Source of the DNA: Polytrichum commune
Lineage: Eukaryota > Streptophyta > Polytrichopsida > Polytrichales > Polytrichaceae
Direction: 5' to 3'
Assembly (NCBI GenBank): GCA_950295325.1
Contig: OX485803.1
Span: 38,641,554-38,705,553, forward strand
Length of the DNA: 64,000 nucleotides
The notes under the pieces are model-generated. The model saw only the letters and a program-made list of their open reading frames with translations, had not been told where the DNA came from and did no database searches. The position numbers and the translations under genes were made by a program. Each line of letters opens with the position of its first letter. Positions within the stretch are counted from its first letter, which is position 1. Shown here piece by piece: positions 34,136-47,051 of the stretch.

Positions 34136-37100
34136 ATGGTGAAAGCAGTGCGTGTGCACACAATTGGTGGCCGCCACCATCTCCAACTGGAGGATGTGGA
34201 GCTGCCTCATCCTGGATGCAATGAAGTTGAAGTCAGGCATACTGCCATCGGGTTGAACTCCCCAGACATTGATGCCTGCAAAGGGGGAGGTCACCACCCT
34301 GCACACTCTACATTCACCCCGGGCTTGAGCGCTGTCGGCGTCATCACAGAACTGGGTATTTTTCTCACCTCGTTGTTCAACCCAATTCCGGGATCTTGTC
34401 AACTGTAAGGACATCAGTTGATAGTTTGCATTTGTTCTGTTGCCAAAGAACTGGGTAAGTCGCACACCTCATTGTTTAACCCAATTCCGGGGTCTTGTCA
34501 AAACATAAGAACATCATTTGATGATTTGCATTTGTTCTGTTGCCAAAGAACTAGATCATCATCTCACACCTCATTGTTGAACCCATTATCCGCGCTCTTG
34601 TGAATTATAAGGACTTCAGTTGATGCTTTACTATTGTTCTGTTGCCAAAGAACTGGATTATTCTCAACCCTCATTGTTTAACCCAATTCTGGGCTCTTGT
34701 GAAACATAAGGACATCAGTCGATGTTTTACATTTGCTTTGTTGCCAAGGCCGAATCATCTCTCAATCGTGAGGATAAAGTTTGAAGGGCTATGAGTTCGG
34801 GAGTAAATCTTATGTTACGTCTATTTATACTCTATCTATTATGGCTGCATCCCTCGATAATATTATATATTTCACTCAGCTGTGAAGAGGATTAAACCGT
34901 ACCCTCTTACTGCGAACAGATTTACTACAGCACATTCAAGATTCATAACATTCTTGATTAATTGATGTGGTCTCCTGGCGCAAATGAGGTAATTTTTAGG
35001 TTTTCTGGATAACCTAAGAATGATACCATGTGGAGTACACCTCTTCAATTGAATCTTGATAGACATGAGAAGGCTTCATGTCTAAAGATAGGTAACAATG
35101 AGGTGTCGACTAAGGGGAGCTTGCCACTTGACTATCCTCGGCAAGAAAAAATATGCTGGAACGTCCTGACAAGGCTTAAGAATGTTATGTTTGAGGGTAT
35201 TCGACATGAATTCTTTGTTTGAATTTTTATGTTCCTGGCTGACGCAACATTGGCCAAATTGTGTCTCGACACCTCTGAGCTCAAATCGCTTGTACCGGCT
35301 GGTCAGGGACTGGAGTGATCAACCACCGAATTGGCCAACGGGTGGGCTACGTGAATGCACCCAACATGGGGGCTTTCAGCGAGGCAATCATAATCCCTGT
35401 GACATGCTTGATTCCGCTACCCGACCATGTAACCGATGAAGAAGCTGCTGCTCTCCTTTTCCAAGGTCTCACAACATGGATGCTCTTGAAGAAGGTCTGT
35501 ACACTCCATCGCGCGGACACGATTTTGGTGCACAATGCTGCCAGTGGGGTTGGAGCCCTGATCTCCCAGTGGGCGGACGCTCTGCGAGCCATTGTCATTG
35601 GAACAGTGGGATCAAGAGACGACGTCGAACGAGCCGAAAAGAATGGATGTAAAGAAGTGGTGCTTCGAACGGACAATGGCCCCTCGGGCTTTGTGGATGA
35701 TGTGAGAGAGCTCACTGGTGGGGAGGGTGTTGCCGTCGTGTTTGACATGGTGGGAAAGAGTACTTTTACTGGATCTCTTGATTGTTTGGCTCCGAAAGGC
35801 TTGTTGATCAGTCTTGGCGCAACAGAAGGGGATGCTCCAGTACTCGACTTCAAGGATGTTGCAGGTGATTGTGTGCTTCAACTACTTTATCTTTCCTTAC
35901 TCGTATGGTTGATTGCAATTCTGCAGTCTTGGCTCTTGCTACTGCTCTATATATGTGTCAACCTACATGTCAACCTACAGTCATTGAGTGAACTGGGTGC
36001 TTGAAAACTGGGATTACATGTGGTTGAAGGCTTCAACTACCTCATCTTCCCTTGTATGATGGATTGAAATTCTGCAGTCCTGGCACTTGCGATTTCTCTA
36101 TCTTGTGTCAACTTACATGTCCCTAGAGTCATTGAGTAGACTGGTTGCTTGGAAATCTGGGAATTGCAGGCGATTGATTACGAGAGTCTTGGCACAGTTT
36201 TCTAATACTTTACATCTGATGTCAACTTACCTGTTCTTAGGAGTCATTGAGTAGAGTGGGTGCTTGAAAGTCTTGGATTACAAAGGTCATCAGGTCATTA
36301 AAATTTACATACAGCAATTGAGTTGTAGGAACGTCTATGGTCTGCATATTTTCTGAAAATTACTGTCATCAGCGATTACACCATGACTTCAAAGAAGAAT
36401 ATAGTCGTATGAACAGTTAATGGATCTAGTATATAGCAAAAATCATACTTGTCATGATAATAGGAGCTTGAGGAACGTATCTTAATGTGTTATTTAATCT
36501 AGTGAATCCATTGAACCACCTGGAGCATCCTGGTTCAATTATGTTACTAATTTCTCAGGTCAAGACTGTATACATTCTCTTGGCTTGTATCGAATTCATT
36601 CACATGAGACGGTCAATACAGAGGTCTATGATGTAGTATGGTCAATATACCCTGCTTGAGCGTAGATCAGCTCCGAAGGTTAGATTACTGGTATGGCGTT
36701 TCGCCCCAAATTACACACCCTTGAAAATCAAATGTCACCTTGTTGAGAAAAGCTCCATCGTGAGATGGAACCTAAGTATAAACTGAATCCTTTCAGAATC
36801 AGCTAAGCATCATGCTTCTGCTAAGCACAAATGCACTGTTTAAGGTTTAAGATTTAGGGTTTATCAAGGATATAGCATTTGACTTTGTTGTCTCTTTGTT
36901 TCATGAACTGTATGTGCTCAAGAATATCATGCAAAATGCAAGGTGAAGTCGCATGAACTCGAAATTGGGTACTCATATTAAATCAGTTCACACCAATGCA
37001 ATGTCTGGAAGTCAGGAGAGGAATCAAGAGAATGACATGCTCATTCTGGTCAACCGGTCCATTGAAAATTTCCTTTATTTTTATAACAAGTTTGTCCTTG

Positions 37101-37487
37101 ACTTCAGGAAGAGGGAGTCTGCTTCTTGCATTCCCAGTGTTGGGAGATTATGTAAGACACCAAGAGGACCTTTTAGAAGGTGCACAAGACCTCTTTGAAC
37201 TTCACAAGGCTGGGAATCTCCGAGTGCAAATTGGAAACAAAGTATGTACTAATACACCTTACCTTGCCATTCTGCTTTCATGAATTTTTCTTACAGTATT
37301 AGCCTAAACTAATGGAGAAATATGAACTCTGTTATATTGATGATTTTCTTATATGTTTTCTCCTGTGCAGTATCCTTTGAGTAATATCCGGAAAGCCCTG
37401 GAGGCTGTGGCCGCAGGACAAGTTTTGGGGTCATCTATCCTCATTCCACCAATCCCCGACCCAAAAAACACTCCACATGGTTCTTAG
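34136..37487 (+). CDS. Quinone oxidoreductase-like MDR protein (zeta-crystallin type)
   Basis: Four GT-AG exons, 34136-34355, 35307-35864, 37108-37241 and 37371-37487, give 1029 nt, 342 aa plus stop. This is close to the usual 320-340 aa. MVKAVRVHTIGG starts the GroES-like N-terminal domain. HNAASGVGALISQWA (A151-G156) is the AxxGxxG nucleotide-binding loop of the Rossmann domain. VVFDMVGKSTFTGSLDCL and GLLISLGATEG are family-typical. The C-terminal YPLSNIRKALEAVAAGQVLGSSIL block closes the fold. No structural-zinc cysteine cluster is seen, as expected for NADPH:quinone reductases. Likely reaction: NADPH-dependent reduction of quinones or related carbonyls. Location is unclear because a targeting exon might lie upstream. 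The first intron begins in a four-unit tandem repeat that duplicates the donor site. Confidence 0.9.
34349..34750 (+). repeat. Four ~100-bp tandem repeats at the first donor site of the oxidoreductase gene
   Basis: Units begin at AGAACTGG/AGAACTAG (34349, 34448, 34548, 34650) with spacing 99-102 bp. They share CTCATTGTTTAACCCAATTC and TTTGTTCTGTTGCCAAAG. The first unit starts with the last exonic bases and the used donor (CTGG|GTATTT). The second carries CTGG|GTAAGT, a better match to the donor consensus. Later copies have lost the GT. Confidence 0.75.
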
Positions 37488-39418
37488 TTTGCCTGTCAAC
37501 TTTTTTGTACTCACCTCTCGTGTAAAATGTTATACGGCAATCTCTTAACGTCAACAATATTGTTTTGTGTGATTGGTGTCAGGTAGATGAGAGGAAGTTG
37601 CAAATCATGGTTCTAGAACTTGAATAATGTCCTGCAAGATGTCTGACTTCTAGGATTCAGTGCAATGTTCAATTAGATTGTGCATTGAGTTTGCCCAAAT
37701 TTTCCATTCATGTCGATCAAAGAGGCTTGGTCCAAGGTTTGAGATTGAGTTAAGAGGATTTGGATCTGACGATTGGAGATTTTAATTTTGACACTCTTTG
37801 ATAATCCAAAAGCAGTAATATATGAGGACAGTCATCTGTCTAAAGGTTAAGGCTAGCAAGGTGTCTGTGATTGCACTGTTTATGGTATTTAGATTCACTT
37901 TCTATTTGGGATTATGCAATGGCATAACATCTTACTATAGTTTTTTTCTTTTTTTTGGCAAAGAAATTACAAGTTAGTTTGGACATTACCGAACATAAAA
38001 GACATTATGCAGTAATAACTCATGTTCTAAGGAAAAAGTTATAGCACTGCATACCACTAAATAGTAAGTGACACTAAACACCATGAGTGGTGTAGTTCTC
38101 ATTCTTCCACCACAACCTTCTGGAAGTGATTGTTGCAATGTGAACCTGAGCTATTTTTTGGGAGTCCTCTGAGCTGTCCTAAGAAGAGAATTCCATGCAT
38201 GACTCTATTCAAGAGCACGAATGCAGAAAGAGTACCAACAGACAGCAAATCTGAAGATTTTCATGCTCTTTGCAAGTTGTAAGCAAAATTTTGAACCTCA
38301 TTACATTGAAGCTTGGTAAGACATCAAGGCAAGGAAGAACAGGCTCCTGTTCACGTTGATGTACAAAAATTACCAATGTTATTTGATTTTGTTTTATTTA
38401 TTGAACCTTGTTTCAGTCATGAGAAGTCCCTATTTATCAATTGATGTTCGAAGACCTGTGCACCTAGTACCATATGAGTACAACTATTGAAGCAAAGAGC
38501 CAGTACAAGAGTTTAGTAGTACACATAAGATGTACACACGAGAAGCAACACTCAAGGAAGACACATTGCACAAACACACAGGTGTGCAATGTGCAGAACA
38601 ATCAAGTGTATGTGATCTAACTTACTCAAGAAGTTCCCTGGTGAAGAAAGACATGGAACTTACAGTGCATTTATTCCACAATGTCCATGTTGACACGTCG
38701 TTTACTGTATAACCAAATATCATCGTTGTAGATAACTAAGTAGTCAATTTTAGATAGTAATGAACAAAGAGACTTAGCTTTTGTGCAACCCACCCACAAA
38801 CAAGCTTTCTGTGGTGGCTGTGGCTCTTTAAAATGTCTTCCTTAGGCCTACACATTCCAAAATGAGATATGTAAATTGGAATGATTGAATCTTGCTGAAA
38901 GCACAAGCACTTAACCATAAGAAATCAAAGTTCCACACCATGTTGAAATTGTTTATCACTTCCAATTCCTCAAGAGAGATGGTGATCTTTTATGCAAGTG
39001 TTCACATCTCAAATTGACAGTATTATCATTTCAAAGTCACGATTACGCTTGCAACTTCCCATCAATCTACAGTGTTTGTAATGTTAGCCATCTATATAAA
39101 ATGTCTCGTCAATGTGATGAAGTTTGAAACTTTGTACTCCTACTGTTTATATGAAAGGATCAAAAATACTTTTTAATATTTCTTACTGTATGGATGTGAT
39201 CATTCAATGGGCCTCACTAGGTGCTACTCTTTCATGAGTGTTCTGAAGAAACCCTCCAAATCGTGACTTTATAATACTGTACACCTTAGGAAATGGTTTA
39301 CCCCCATGCCTCAAGGGTCAGCTACGTACAAGTAATGAATAAGTTACTTCCAAGCCACTGTGTATGGAACAAATGGTGATCTCTAGCAATCCAAGTTGGC
39401 ATAACTTCTTACATCTCT
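37488..39418. other. Intergenic between two convergent genes
   Basis: Should hold the 3' UTRs of the oxidoreductase gene (plus) and the IQ-motif gene (minus). A single diverged copy of the ACTAAA...GTGGTGTAGT palindrome end occurs near 38072-38097. No supported gene. Confidence 0.4.
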
Positions 39419-42400
39419 TTATTTCTTCTTCTTCTTTTTGGCCTCAGCTAATCGTTTCTTCTTGAGTTTCTTGAGAACTTTCCTGTAAATCCTGCGAACC
39501 AGATATCCCTTCCATATTCTTTGGATCTTCATCACTGACTTCAAGCTCAACTCCATTTTCCCTTGGTTTGCATAGAAATACTCTAGGTCCTTTCTAGCCT
39601 TCTCTTCTGCTGCAGCTATGTCAGCCATCTCTTTCAAGTATCTGCAAAACTCAAAGAGTGGGCATGAGGTGATGATCAACGATTTGAAAAGACAGGAAAA
39701 GAAACATGGGTGTCTTTACACCGATGTGAATTTGAGCTAGAGTGTACATGGGAGACTTGGGTAGTAGAGTGGCACTATAGGGTTAGTTCTTATTTAATCG
39801 GGGAAGGCGGGCTCAAGTAGACATGTAGGATCATAACAATTATTGCTTCTATAATACACATTTGATGTTCATGTCTCAATTGTGACTTATGCGTTTAGTT
39901 AGGTTTCGTATGGCGGCAATCTACTGGTAGTATTTAGTGAAAGAATATGTCAGGATCAAGTTCCTTCTATCTTCTAGCTAAGATTGGTGGTTTTTATTCT
40001 ATATAATACATAAATTATTCTATGTTGTTATTTGATAGGTGGGCCAAAATCTCTCAAGAGAAAATTAAGAAATTGATGGACACACTGTGGATAAATCCAA
40101 GCAGCAAGTGAGGCTTGTGGTTGCCACCAAAGCTCAATTCCCCCTACCATATTAGTGCATACCCAACTATGGTGGGAATTTCTAGGTAAACTATGCACCC
40201 TAGTTGATCATGTGGGGACGTAAAAGTCACCTTTTTAGGGGAAGATAGGGAAGGCAAGATGTGCTAAAGAAAATGATGGTGTTCACCCCTAACAAAAGTC
40301 ACTACTTGATTAGCCATGTTGTCCAATGAACAAACATTGTTAATACATGTTGGTCCTCAAAGATTTGAATTCTTCTTCTTCTTCTAATTTCAAGTATAGA
40401 TTAAGACATTGCATAACACCAAAAAGATGGTATTCTCATTGAGGTTATTCAAAGTGAAGGCTATGAGACCATACGCGGGTTCAATATTTGCAATCTCCAA
40501 TTGTTTGAGCTTAATTTGAAGCTCCATCCTTTCAATGGACCAATCCAAGCATTGGACATCGTTGTCATGGTTTGTTGTTAAATCCAAAACCTCCTCCCTT
40601 AATGCCATGTTTTGTTTTGCCATGTATTCCATCACTGCAGTATGCACTTTTTTCTCCCTCTACAAACACATTTCCATTCAGTATTTGTTAGCGCATACAT
40701 GGTAGACACAAGGATACGGTCCTCAAACAAACAATGACATTCAATGATTTCTAAAATATAGATACTTATTCAAGTTTACAATGCACCTACTTGGCATGAC
40801 ATCAGTCAAAGTCTATGAGCCCGAGGGGTGGATTCTTCATATAATGTAAAAACTAACGTGAGTGTAAGAAGGGGTCTTATTTGAGGCATTGATGTACATA
40901 GTATACATAAAGGAGAGGTATTTATTTTCTCTAGTGTGTACATTTAGAAAGACTATTATGAATTTTGAAGTAAAGGTAAATGTACAAAATGGGGCCCTAA
41001 GGTTTAGAGAACAATTTCACAATGAATGTGTTAGTTTCATCCAATTCACATTTTCATTCATTATTGTCATATGGTAATAGTCCTTAATGACTACCTTGTT
41101 CATTCTTGTTGGGATTTACATTTGAATTCTAAGTTCTACAAATTGGAGGCTCTTGGAGTGCTCATGAGCTCCCTTGAGTTTTGCTCTTTGGATGGTGACT
41201 AATATATTGTGCTCCTGAGGCACCACGGGCCTTGGCTTGGTGGTTAGGGCTCATGGCCCCCAATGAGGAGGTTGTGGGTTCTATTCCCCATGCCGGCGTG
41301 GTGCTCACCACCTTAGTCCACCCAACTATGGTGGGAGGTCCTTGGACCTTGTTGTATGGGTACCTCAAAGCCCTTTGGGGGGATACCATGTCTGGTATCT
41401 TCAAGGCACTAGTGGCTAGCTAGGAACTAGTATAGTGTGCCACTATAGTGCCCATCCTCGAAAGGGGAGAGTAGTATTGCCCCAATGTCCCCTTGTCCAG
41501 TGGGCATCAGGTCATTGGCATTACGAATGGACACTTTATTCACGCCGGCCCCTTAAAAGGGACTGGAGTTTCTATCTATCTATCTATCTTGTGCTCCTGT
41601 CTTTGTTTGTTTGATGCAATCATTGAGTTACATGTCATGAATGTAAGAACTTTCAATGACTTTCTCATTGGAAAGTGAAAGTGGATTTTATAAGTAATAA
41701 AGACCTATTTAATTCATGATTTTTATCTTGTATTTGTAGTAGATGCATTTATTACACTAAATTCAAAAGTTGAACACAAATACACGAGGCCATTTCCTAG
41801 CATGTTGTTAATATGTATACACTTATTTTTTCTTTATAAACTTCTTGTATGTAAAGGGGTTTAATTTCCTAATGACCCACGCATGTCATTTAGGTTTCCA
41901 ATGAAGTGTCCCCTCCCCGCCCCCCCCCCCCCAAACGCTTGCATGTTTATGAGCACCGCTTCAACAATGCAAAGGATAGTCACCTTGACTCCAACAATAG
42001 CAAGTTAAACCTCGTATTTGCATTTGTTTGTGCCAACATATGCTAACAAGTTTATGAGTAGATGGGCTTAAGCAAAGCAAACCAACATCGATGTCCATTT
42101 GAAGCTAATCCACCTCCAAAAATAGATAAATTGTGTGATTGTGTAAGAACCCATTGGCATGCATACCGCCCATATTGCACCAATTTCAAAGCAAGTAAGG
42201 TACGTATATCCAAAACAATATCATGTATCATAATAACTATGGTTTTGGGAGCTTTGAATGTATGATGGATGATACATATTGTTAGTTATAGGATTTGTGT
42301 TGGTCTTGGATTTGCCTATCTTGGGTCGCATAAGTTATGATCATTTTCTCACATCATGGTATGATTGAATTGAGCATTGGCGGCTCGCTAGAACACTTTT

Positions 42401-45400
42401 GTTTGTTGGGTCATAAGAACTTGCAAATCGAGACTAGTACACTCCCTATTTTCAAAATTCAACTTGTCTACAAATTGGTAGTCATTTACTAGCTACAAAA
42501 TAGTTCACCATAGTTTCACTTCCCCTGTGGATGACATAACATTATTTAGATCCATAAAAATGTTATGTGGACCTGACAATATTCCATGGAATATTCCTCA
42601 CATGCAGACTAAGTCACTTTCAGTGTGAGTAATTGTGTGGCCAAAACCAACACAAGAACATGATCTTACCTCGGAATCCGCCTTCAGCCGGATGTTCTCC
42701 GCTCGAGCAGCTGCAAGTCGCATTTCGCGGTCGCGACGTGCACAATCACCAGTTGCAAGAGCATTGTCCGCCCTACGCTCTCACACCCCCCCCCCCCTTC
42801 ACCCCTTAGTTATTATTCAACAAGGTGCTACCAATGAGTTTATTGATGATTGTTATTTTGTGTAAAAAAACTGCATCAAAGGAGTAGAAATGAGAATCAA
42901 AAGCAAGTAGATGCTAAGTAAATATAGACATATGCATGATATATGTATAACTAGGTCTTCTATCACATAATGTTTTTTATTGTGCTTCAATTCAAATATA
43001 CTTTGGTTCAATACCATCATAGATGATTACATTCCATGTGCATATTCCATCACCTCTGGATATTCCTTGCCGATGATTGATTTAACCATAACTATATTCA
43101 TCAGTATATATATATATATATATAACATGCATGAGCAAACTCACTTGTACTTGTATGCAATCCTTTGTTGCTTTCGCATCTCTTTGAGTTCCTAATGACA
43201 CAAACATGTTGAAGTGTTCTTTGAAATATACATTAATGTCTATTTTCAAGCCAATCGTTAAGAAAGGTTTTTTTATGTTGAATAGATTGCAACATATGTT
43301 GATTGAAATTGAATCATCAAACAAGTAAATGTGTGTGTAGGTGTGTCAACACCTGCTTATGTGTGGTGAGGTTTGTAGCCCATGTTTGGATGGCGTTAAT
43401 ATGAGCATCATCCTCAATCTTAATTTGGATATTTAAATGTTCAGTATTTAATTTAAGAGCTTTGGTGCGCTCAATGGCTGCAGGTAATTCCTTCTCCATG
43501 GCTTCATCCTCTTCCACCACCTACTTGCATCTTAACCCCAACCGCATAAATCATTACAAGTATCACCAAATATCCAAATGTATTTATTAAGAAAGGAATT
43601 CAATCATCAAGCAATGTCATTTAGAATATATGAATGACAATGTTTGCATAGGTTTTTTTGGCTTTTATCAAATGTGCACCCTTGTGAGTATTTTGCTTTG
43701 AAAAGGTAATTAGAGAATGTTTGTGGCATGTAATTTGTTTTACCAGCTATAAACTATAGTTTTTTATGAAATTTGAATGGCTCATGAGTGGTTGCAATTA
43801 TAATAGAGAGTTTAATGATTATCTTCCTGACAAACATTTAAAAAAAATAACAATGAAGTACAAGTTTTCTAACTTTGAATGTGATGTGTAGAAGGTGAGG
43901 TTTGACATACCTTTATCAATGTTTCAAAGGTCCCTTTCTCTTCCATCTGGTCCCTCCATCTTCACCTACAACAAGGTTAGTTGACAAACTCATGCTTCAT
44001 AATTCACAAAAATATACTAAATCTTGAATGAAACATCCTTGCAAGTACTAGGAATTGTTATTGCTTCCCTAGTTGCCATCTTATAACAATGTTGCGATTG
44101 CAAAATTCTCATAATCATAACACTAAACTAATGAGAACCCTATGCAATGTCAATCATATGGAGTGCAAAGATGGTAGTAGATTGTGGGCAAGAATGAGTC
44201 GTCAATGTTTGTAATTGTTTCCTCATGATGCAAGCATTTCATTTAACTAAGATATATGAATATCTTTATAAACCCAAAGGAAGACCTCATGTAGAGTTTT
44301 GGTGAGGACTTCTTCAAGCCATTTTGCCTCAATCTCAAACTTTGATACTTTGATGGGATGGTAGAGGTTGAAGTGGACAAGATTTGCAGCTGCTATGATT
44401 GATTTCTTGGCATGTAACATCTCTTGCTCTTCTGGAATATTCTCAAGGTTTATGCTACTATCAGCCACCTGAATTATTTCAACCTCACCAAGTGAGCCAT
44501 ACCTATATCATTGGTTTTATTTGTAGTGCCATAGGATGCTCCAAGATTTGGGCTTTTCATTATTTAATAAATAGAAAAAAAACTATCTTCTCCAACATAT
44601 GGGTGTCATGATTTGCAAGTGATTCAAACTTCCCACCTCCCAAGTGAGGACATGCCACTAGGCAACACACATGTAAAGTGTTTGCTAGTGCATAGTGAAC
44701 AATTAAATATAAATGCATCAGAATCTCTTGAAATTTAAAGAAAATATCGAACATTCTATTTTTTTAGTATTTTTCCAATCACAAATAGCCGAACCTTGTA
44801 ACACCTTACAATGTGTGATGGTACATACGAAAGACCACAAACTTTACATACCTTACAAGCCTCTGGAAGCGCAATGAGCAATGAAAGGCGTTCAAGAAGG
44901 CCACTCAAGAAACCGATGATTTGGAGCTTATAGAAGGCAACAAGAGACGTGCCATCCGCAAGCTCCCGTAACGACTTGGGACGTTCTCTAACATTCTCAA
45001 GCACAGTCGTAGCACTTGATTCACTGTCATCGGACTCCAATGGGACGGAAGCATTTTGTTCATTGTTGTGTAATTTGATGGCAGTTGCAAGCGCGGGCGT
45101 TGAAGCCCGTGAGCTCCTCGGTGCTTGGGAAATGGAGACACGTGCAAGTTTGAGCTGCACCATAACAAAAAAAAAATTCAACGTAGCTATGCTCATGCTT
45201 GGATGAATGTTGACATGTAACCTAGAACATGTCACCTTGACCAAAGACATTACCACTTTTTACTACAATTTAACCCCGTGTGTCATTTGTACATGAGGCA
45301 TGGGGAATGGCAACAAAATCCAACTTTCTCTCTTTCACATTAGCGAAAGTAAATGTCATCAAACAAATTTGAAGAGCAACTTTGTTGGTGTAAGGATCAA

Positions 45401-46057
45401 TCGACAACGAACTATGACTACAAATGTTTATGGATTAAATGAGATTCAAATGTGGTTGTGATAAAGGGGGAAGTGTCCTATCATTTAAGACAACATTGGG
45501 TTGGCATTGTCCGCCTTTGAGAATCAAAGAGGTGTTGTTGAGCCACAATAAGTGTATGGGATCCAATGTTTCATGTGACCTTATCTACTAGCCTATATTG
45601 TGATGCCAAATTGGAGCCAAACTACACAACATATTTAGAGACATGTGAACATGCCATGAAATTAACAACATTGGGTTCCAACAATCACATATGTAGAACA
45701 ACATTCAAATTTTCCACAAAGCATCCACATCTTTTGGATTTCATGCTTGGCACCAAGTAATTACATAAGTATGTAGAAATCATACATGTATTTATAAAAA
45801 GATGTTATAGAAATAGATAAATAGATAAATAGAAATCATTAAAAGATGTTCCAAAAGAAAGAAAAGAAAAGAAAAACATTCTTTTGCACAACACATATGA
45901 CTTGTTTAAAACACCAAATGATTTTGGTGCATGTAATAGTCACCATAGAGAGTCGAATTTCAGGTGACACCATCGATGAGGTGGTCGCTTTGCGATTGTT
46001 CTCCTTGATATTGTCATCTTCGGTCGAGTCAATATTCGAACCCGTAGGTGTAGCCAT
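39419..46057 (-). CDS. IQ-motif coiled-coil protein, DRC10/IQCD-like flagellar subunit
   Basis: Minus-strand exons, 5' to 3': 46057 to about 45969 (MATPTGSNIDSTEDD...), 45154-44852, 44468-44286, about 43959-43911, 43520-43353, about 42777-42670, 40659-40475 and 39641-39419. Most junctions are GT-AG and in phase; together about 440 aa, like animal DRC10. The second exon ends in a helix (FLSGLLERLSLLIALPEAC) like the conserved N-terminal helix of DRC10. The middle is coiled coil. The last exon has the IQ motif IQRIWKGYLVRR, nearly the same as in IQCD, then a lysine-rich end. DRC10 is part of the nexin-dynein regulatory complex of motile cilia and would serve sperm flagella. Exons near 43959 and 42777 lack a clean acceptor in the required phase, so a frameshift or wrong boundary is possible. 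Other IQ proteins remain possible. Confidence 0.65.
41218..41588 (+). mobile_element. tRNA-derived SINE with a LINE-type tail
   Basis: 371 bp between perfect 11-bp duplications TTGTGCTCCTG (41207-41217 and 41589-41599). The head has an A box (TGGCTTGGTGG) and a B box (GGTTCTATTCC), marks of a tRNA-derived RNA polymerase III promoter. The last ~150 bp (from ACTATAGTGCCCATCC) match the 3' tail of the retrotransposon at 24447-24584. It ends in a short (TATC)n run. It sits in an intron of the DRC10-like gene, opposite in orientation. Confidence 0.85.
42534..42608. repeat. Half copy of the foldback element at 8107-8253
   Basis: ACATAACATTATTTAGATCC followed by a GTGGACCTGACAATATTCC-like segment matches the left arm of 8107-8253 with substitutions. 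The other arm is absent. It lies next to an exon of the DRC10-like gene. Confidence 0.45.
44575..44670 (-). mobile_element. Possible second tRNA-derived SINE fragment
   Basis: On the minus strand TTGCCTAGTGG (A-box-like) is followed 20-30 bases later by AGTTTGAATC (B-box-like) and further on by a T run. The spacing and motifs fit a tRNA-headed SINE. No target duplication was found and only this copy is present, so the call is weak. It lies in an intron of the DRC10-like gene. Confidence 0.35.
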
Positions 46058-46999
46058 TAGTGTCCAATTCTCTCAAAACCCTAAACCATCAACCAAATGC
46101 ATAGCTAAATAATGGAGACCACGTAACCAAATCCCAAGTATCCTTGATAATCATGGAGATGGAGTAGTCTTATAGGCATATTGTGCCCCCTAACTACAAT
46201 ATCATTTTATTATTTATTTTTGTTGCTATAATGCATCATCTCTTACTGCAACCTTATGCCGGATTTACACATGATTTCATTGAGCTTATTTTTATGGCCA
46301 AGAATTAAACGTTTTATATATACCCCAACCCCCAATTGGTGTCATCTCTTTATTTCAATCATCTCTTACTCTACATTCAAATCTTCGAGTTGCCTTCAAA
46401 TTCCATGACCTAATGCTTTGACTTTACTTGAAATGTGAATGCTATGACAATTTAGACCAACCAAAACCAAGAGCAAGAGCAAAGAGCAAGAGAATATGAA
46501 ATATCATACGAAGGGACATCATTGTTGCTAGTTTATGGCAAAGTGACACCGATTGTTCACGGTAAAAGGAAGGCCAAAGGCCAACACACAACCCAAACCT
46601 CAACCGTGATCCGCTTAACATCTTGGACTTGAGGATGAAAGCTTGGATGTGGGCATAGCTATAGTGAATTTGGATGTAGTAGCACAACAAAGTTATAGAA
46701 ATTGAGGATATTTACCTTATGCTCATGTTGTCATACAAATATGTTAATTTGTGTGCAAATTACCACAATGACACATATCCAAACAAATCGAGTTTAAATC
46801 ATTTAATTTTATTAATTTGTAATTAAGTTATGGATCTCTTAGTTCATTCAATGTTATAGGTGAATATGCTTACCTCTTTTTGTAAACAACACGGGGAGTT
46901 CCTCAATGCTTTCAAAACATGGTTGAATAATCCATTAGTAAGTTTATGATGTACATGAATAGTATAGGTAGACAAGATACTTGCGGCTATGATCAAGGT

Positions 47000-47051
<52 letters not shown>

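Noticed and set aside
34349-34750. Regularly spaced repeats that could suggest a CRISPR array
   Set aside because: Units are contiguous ~100-bp tandem copies with no unique spacers, in a plant-type intron.
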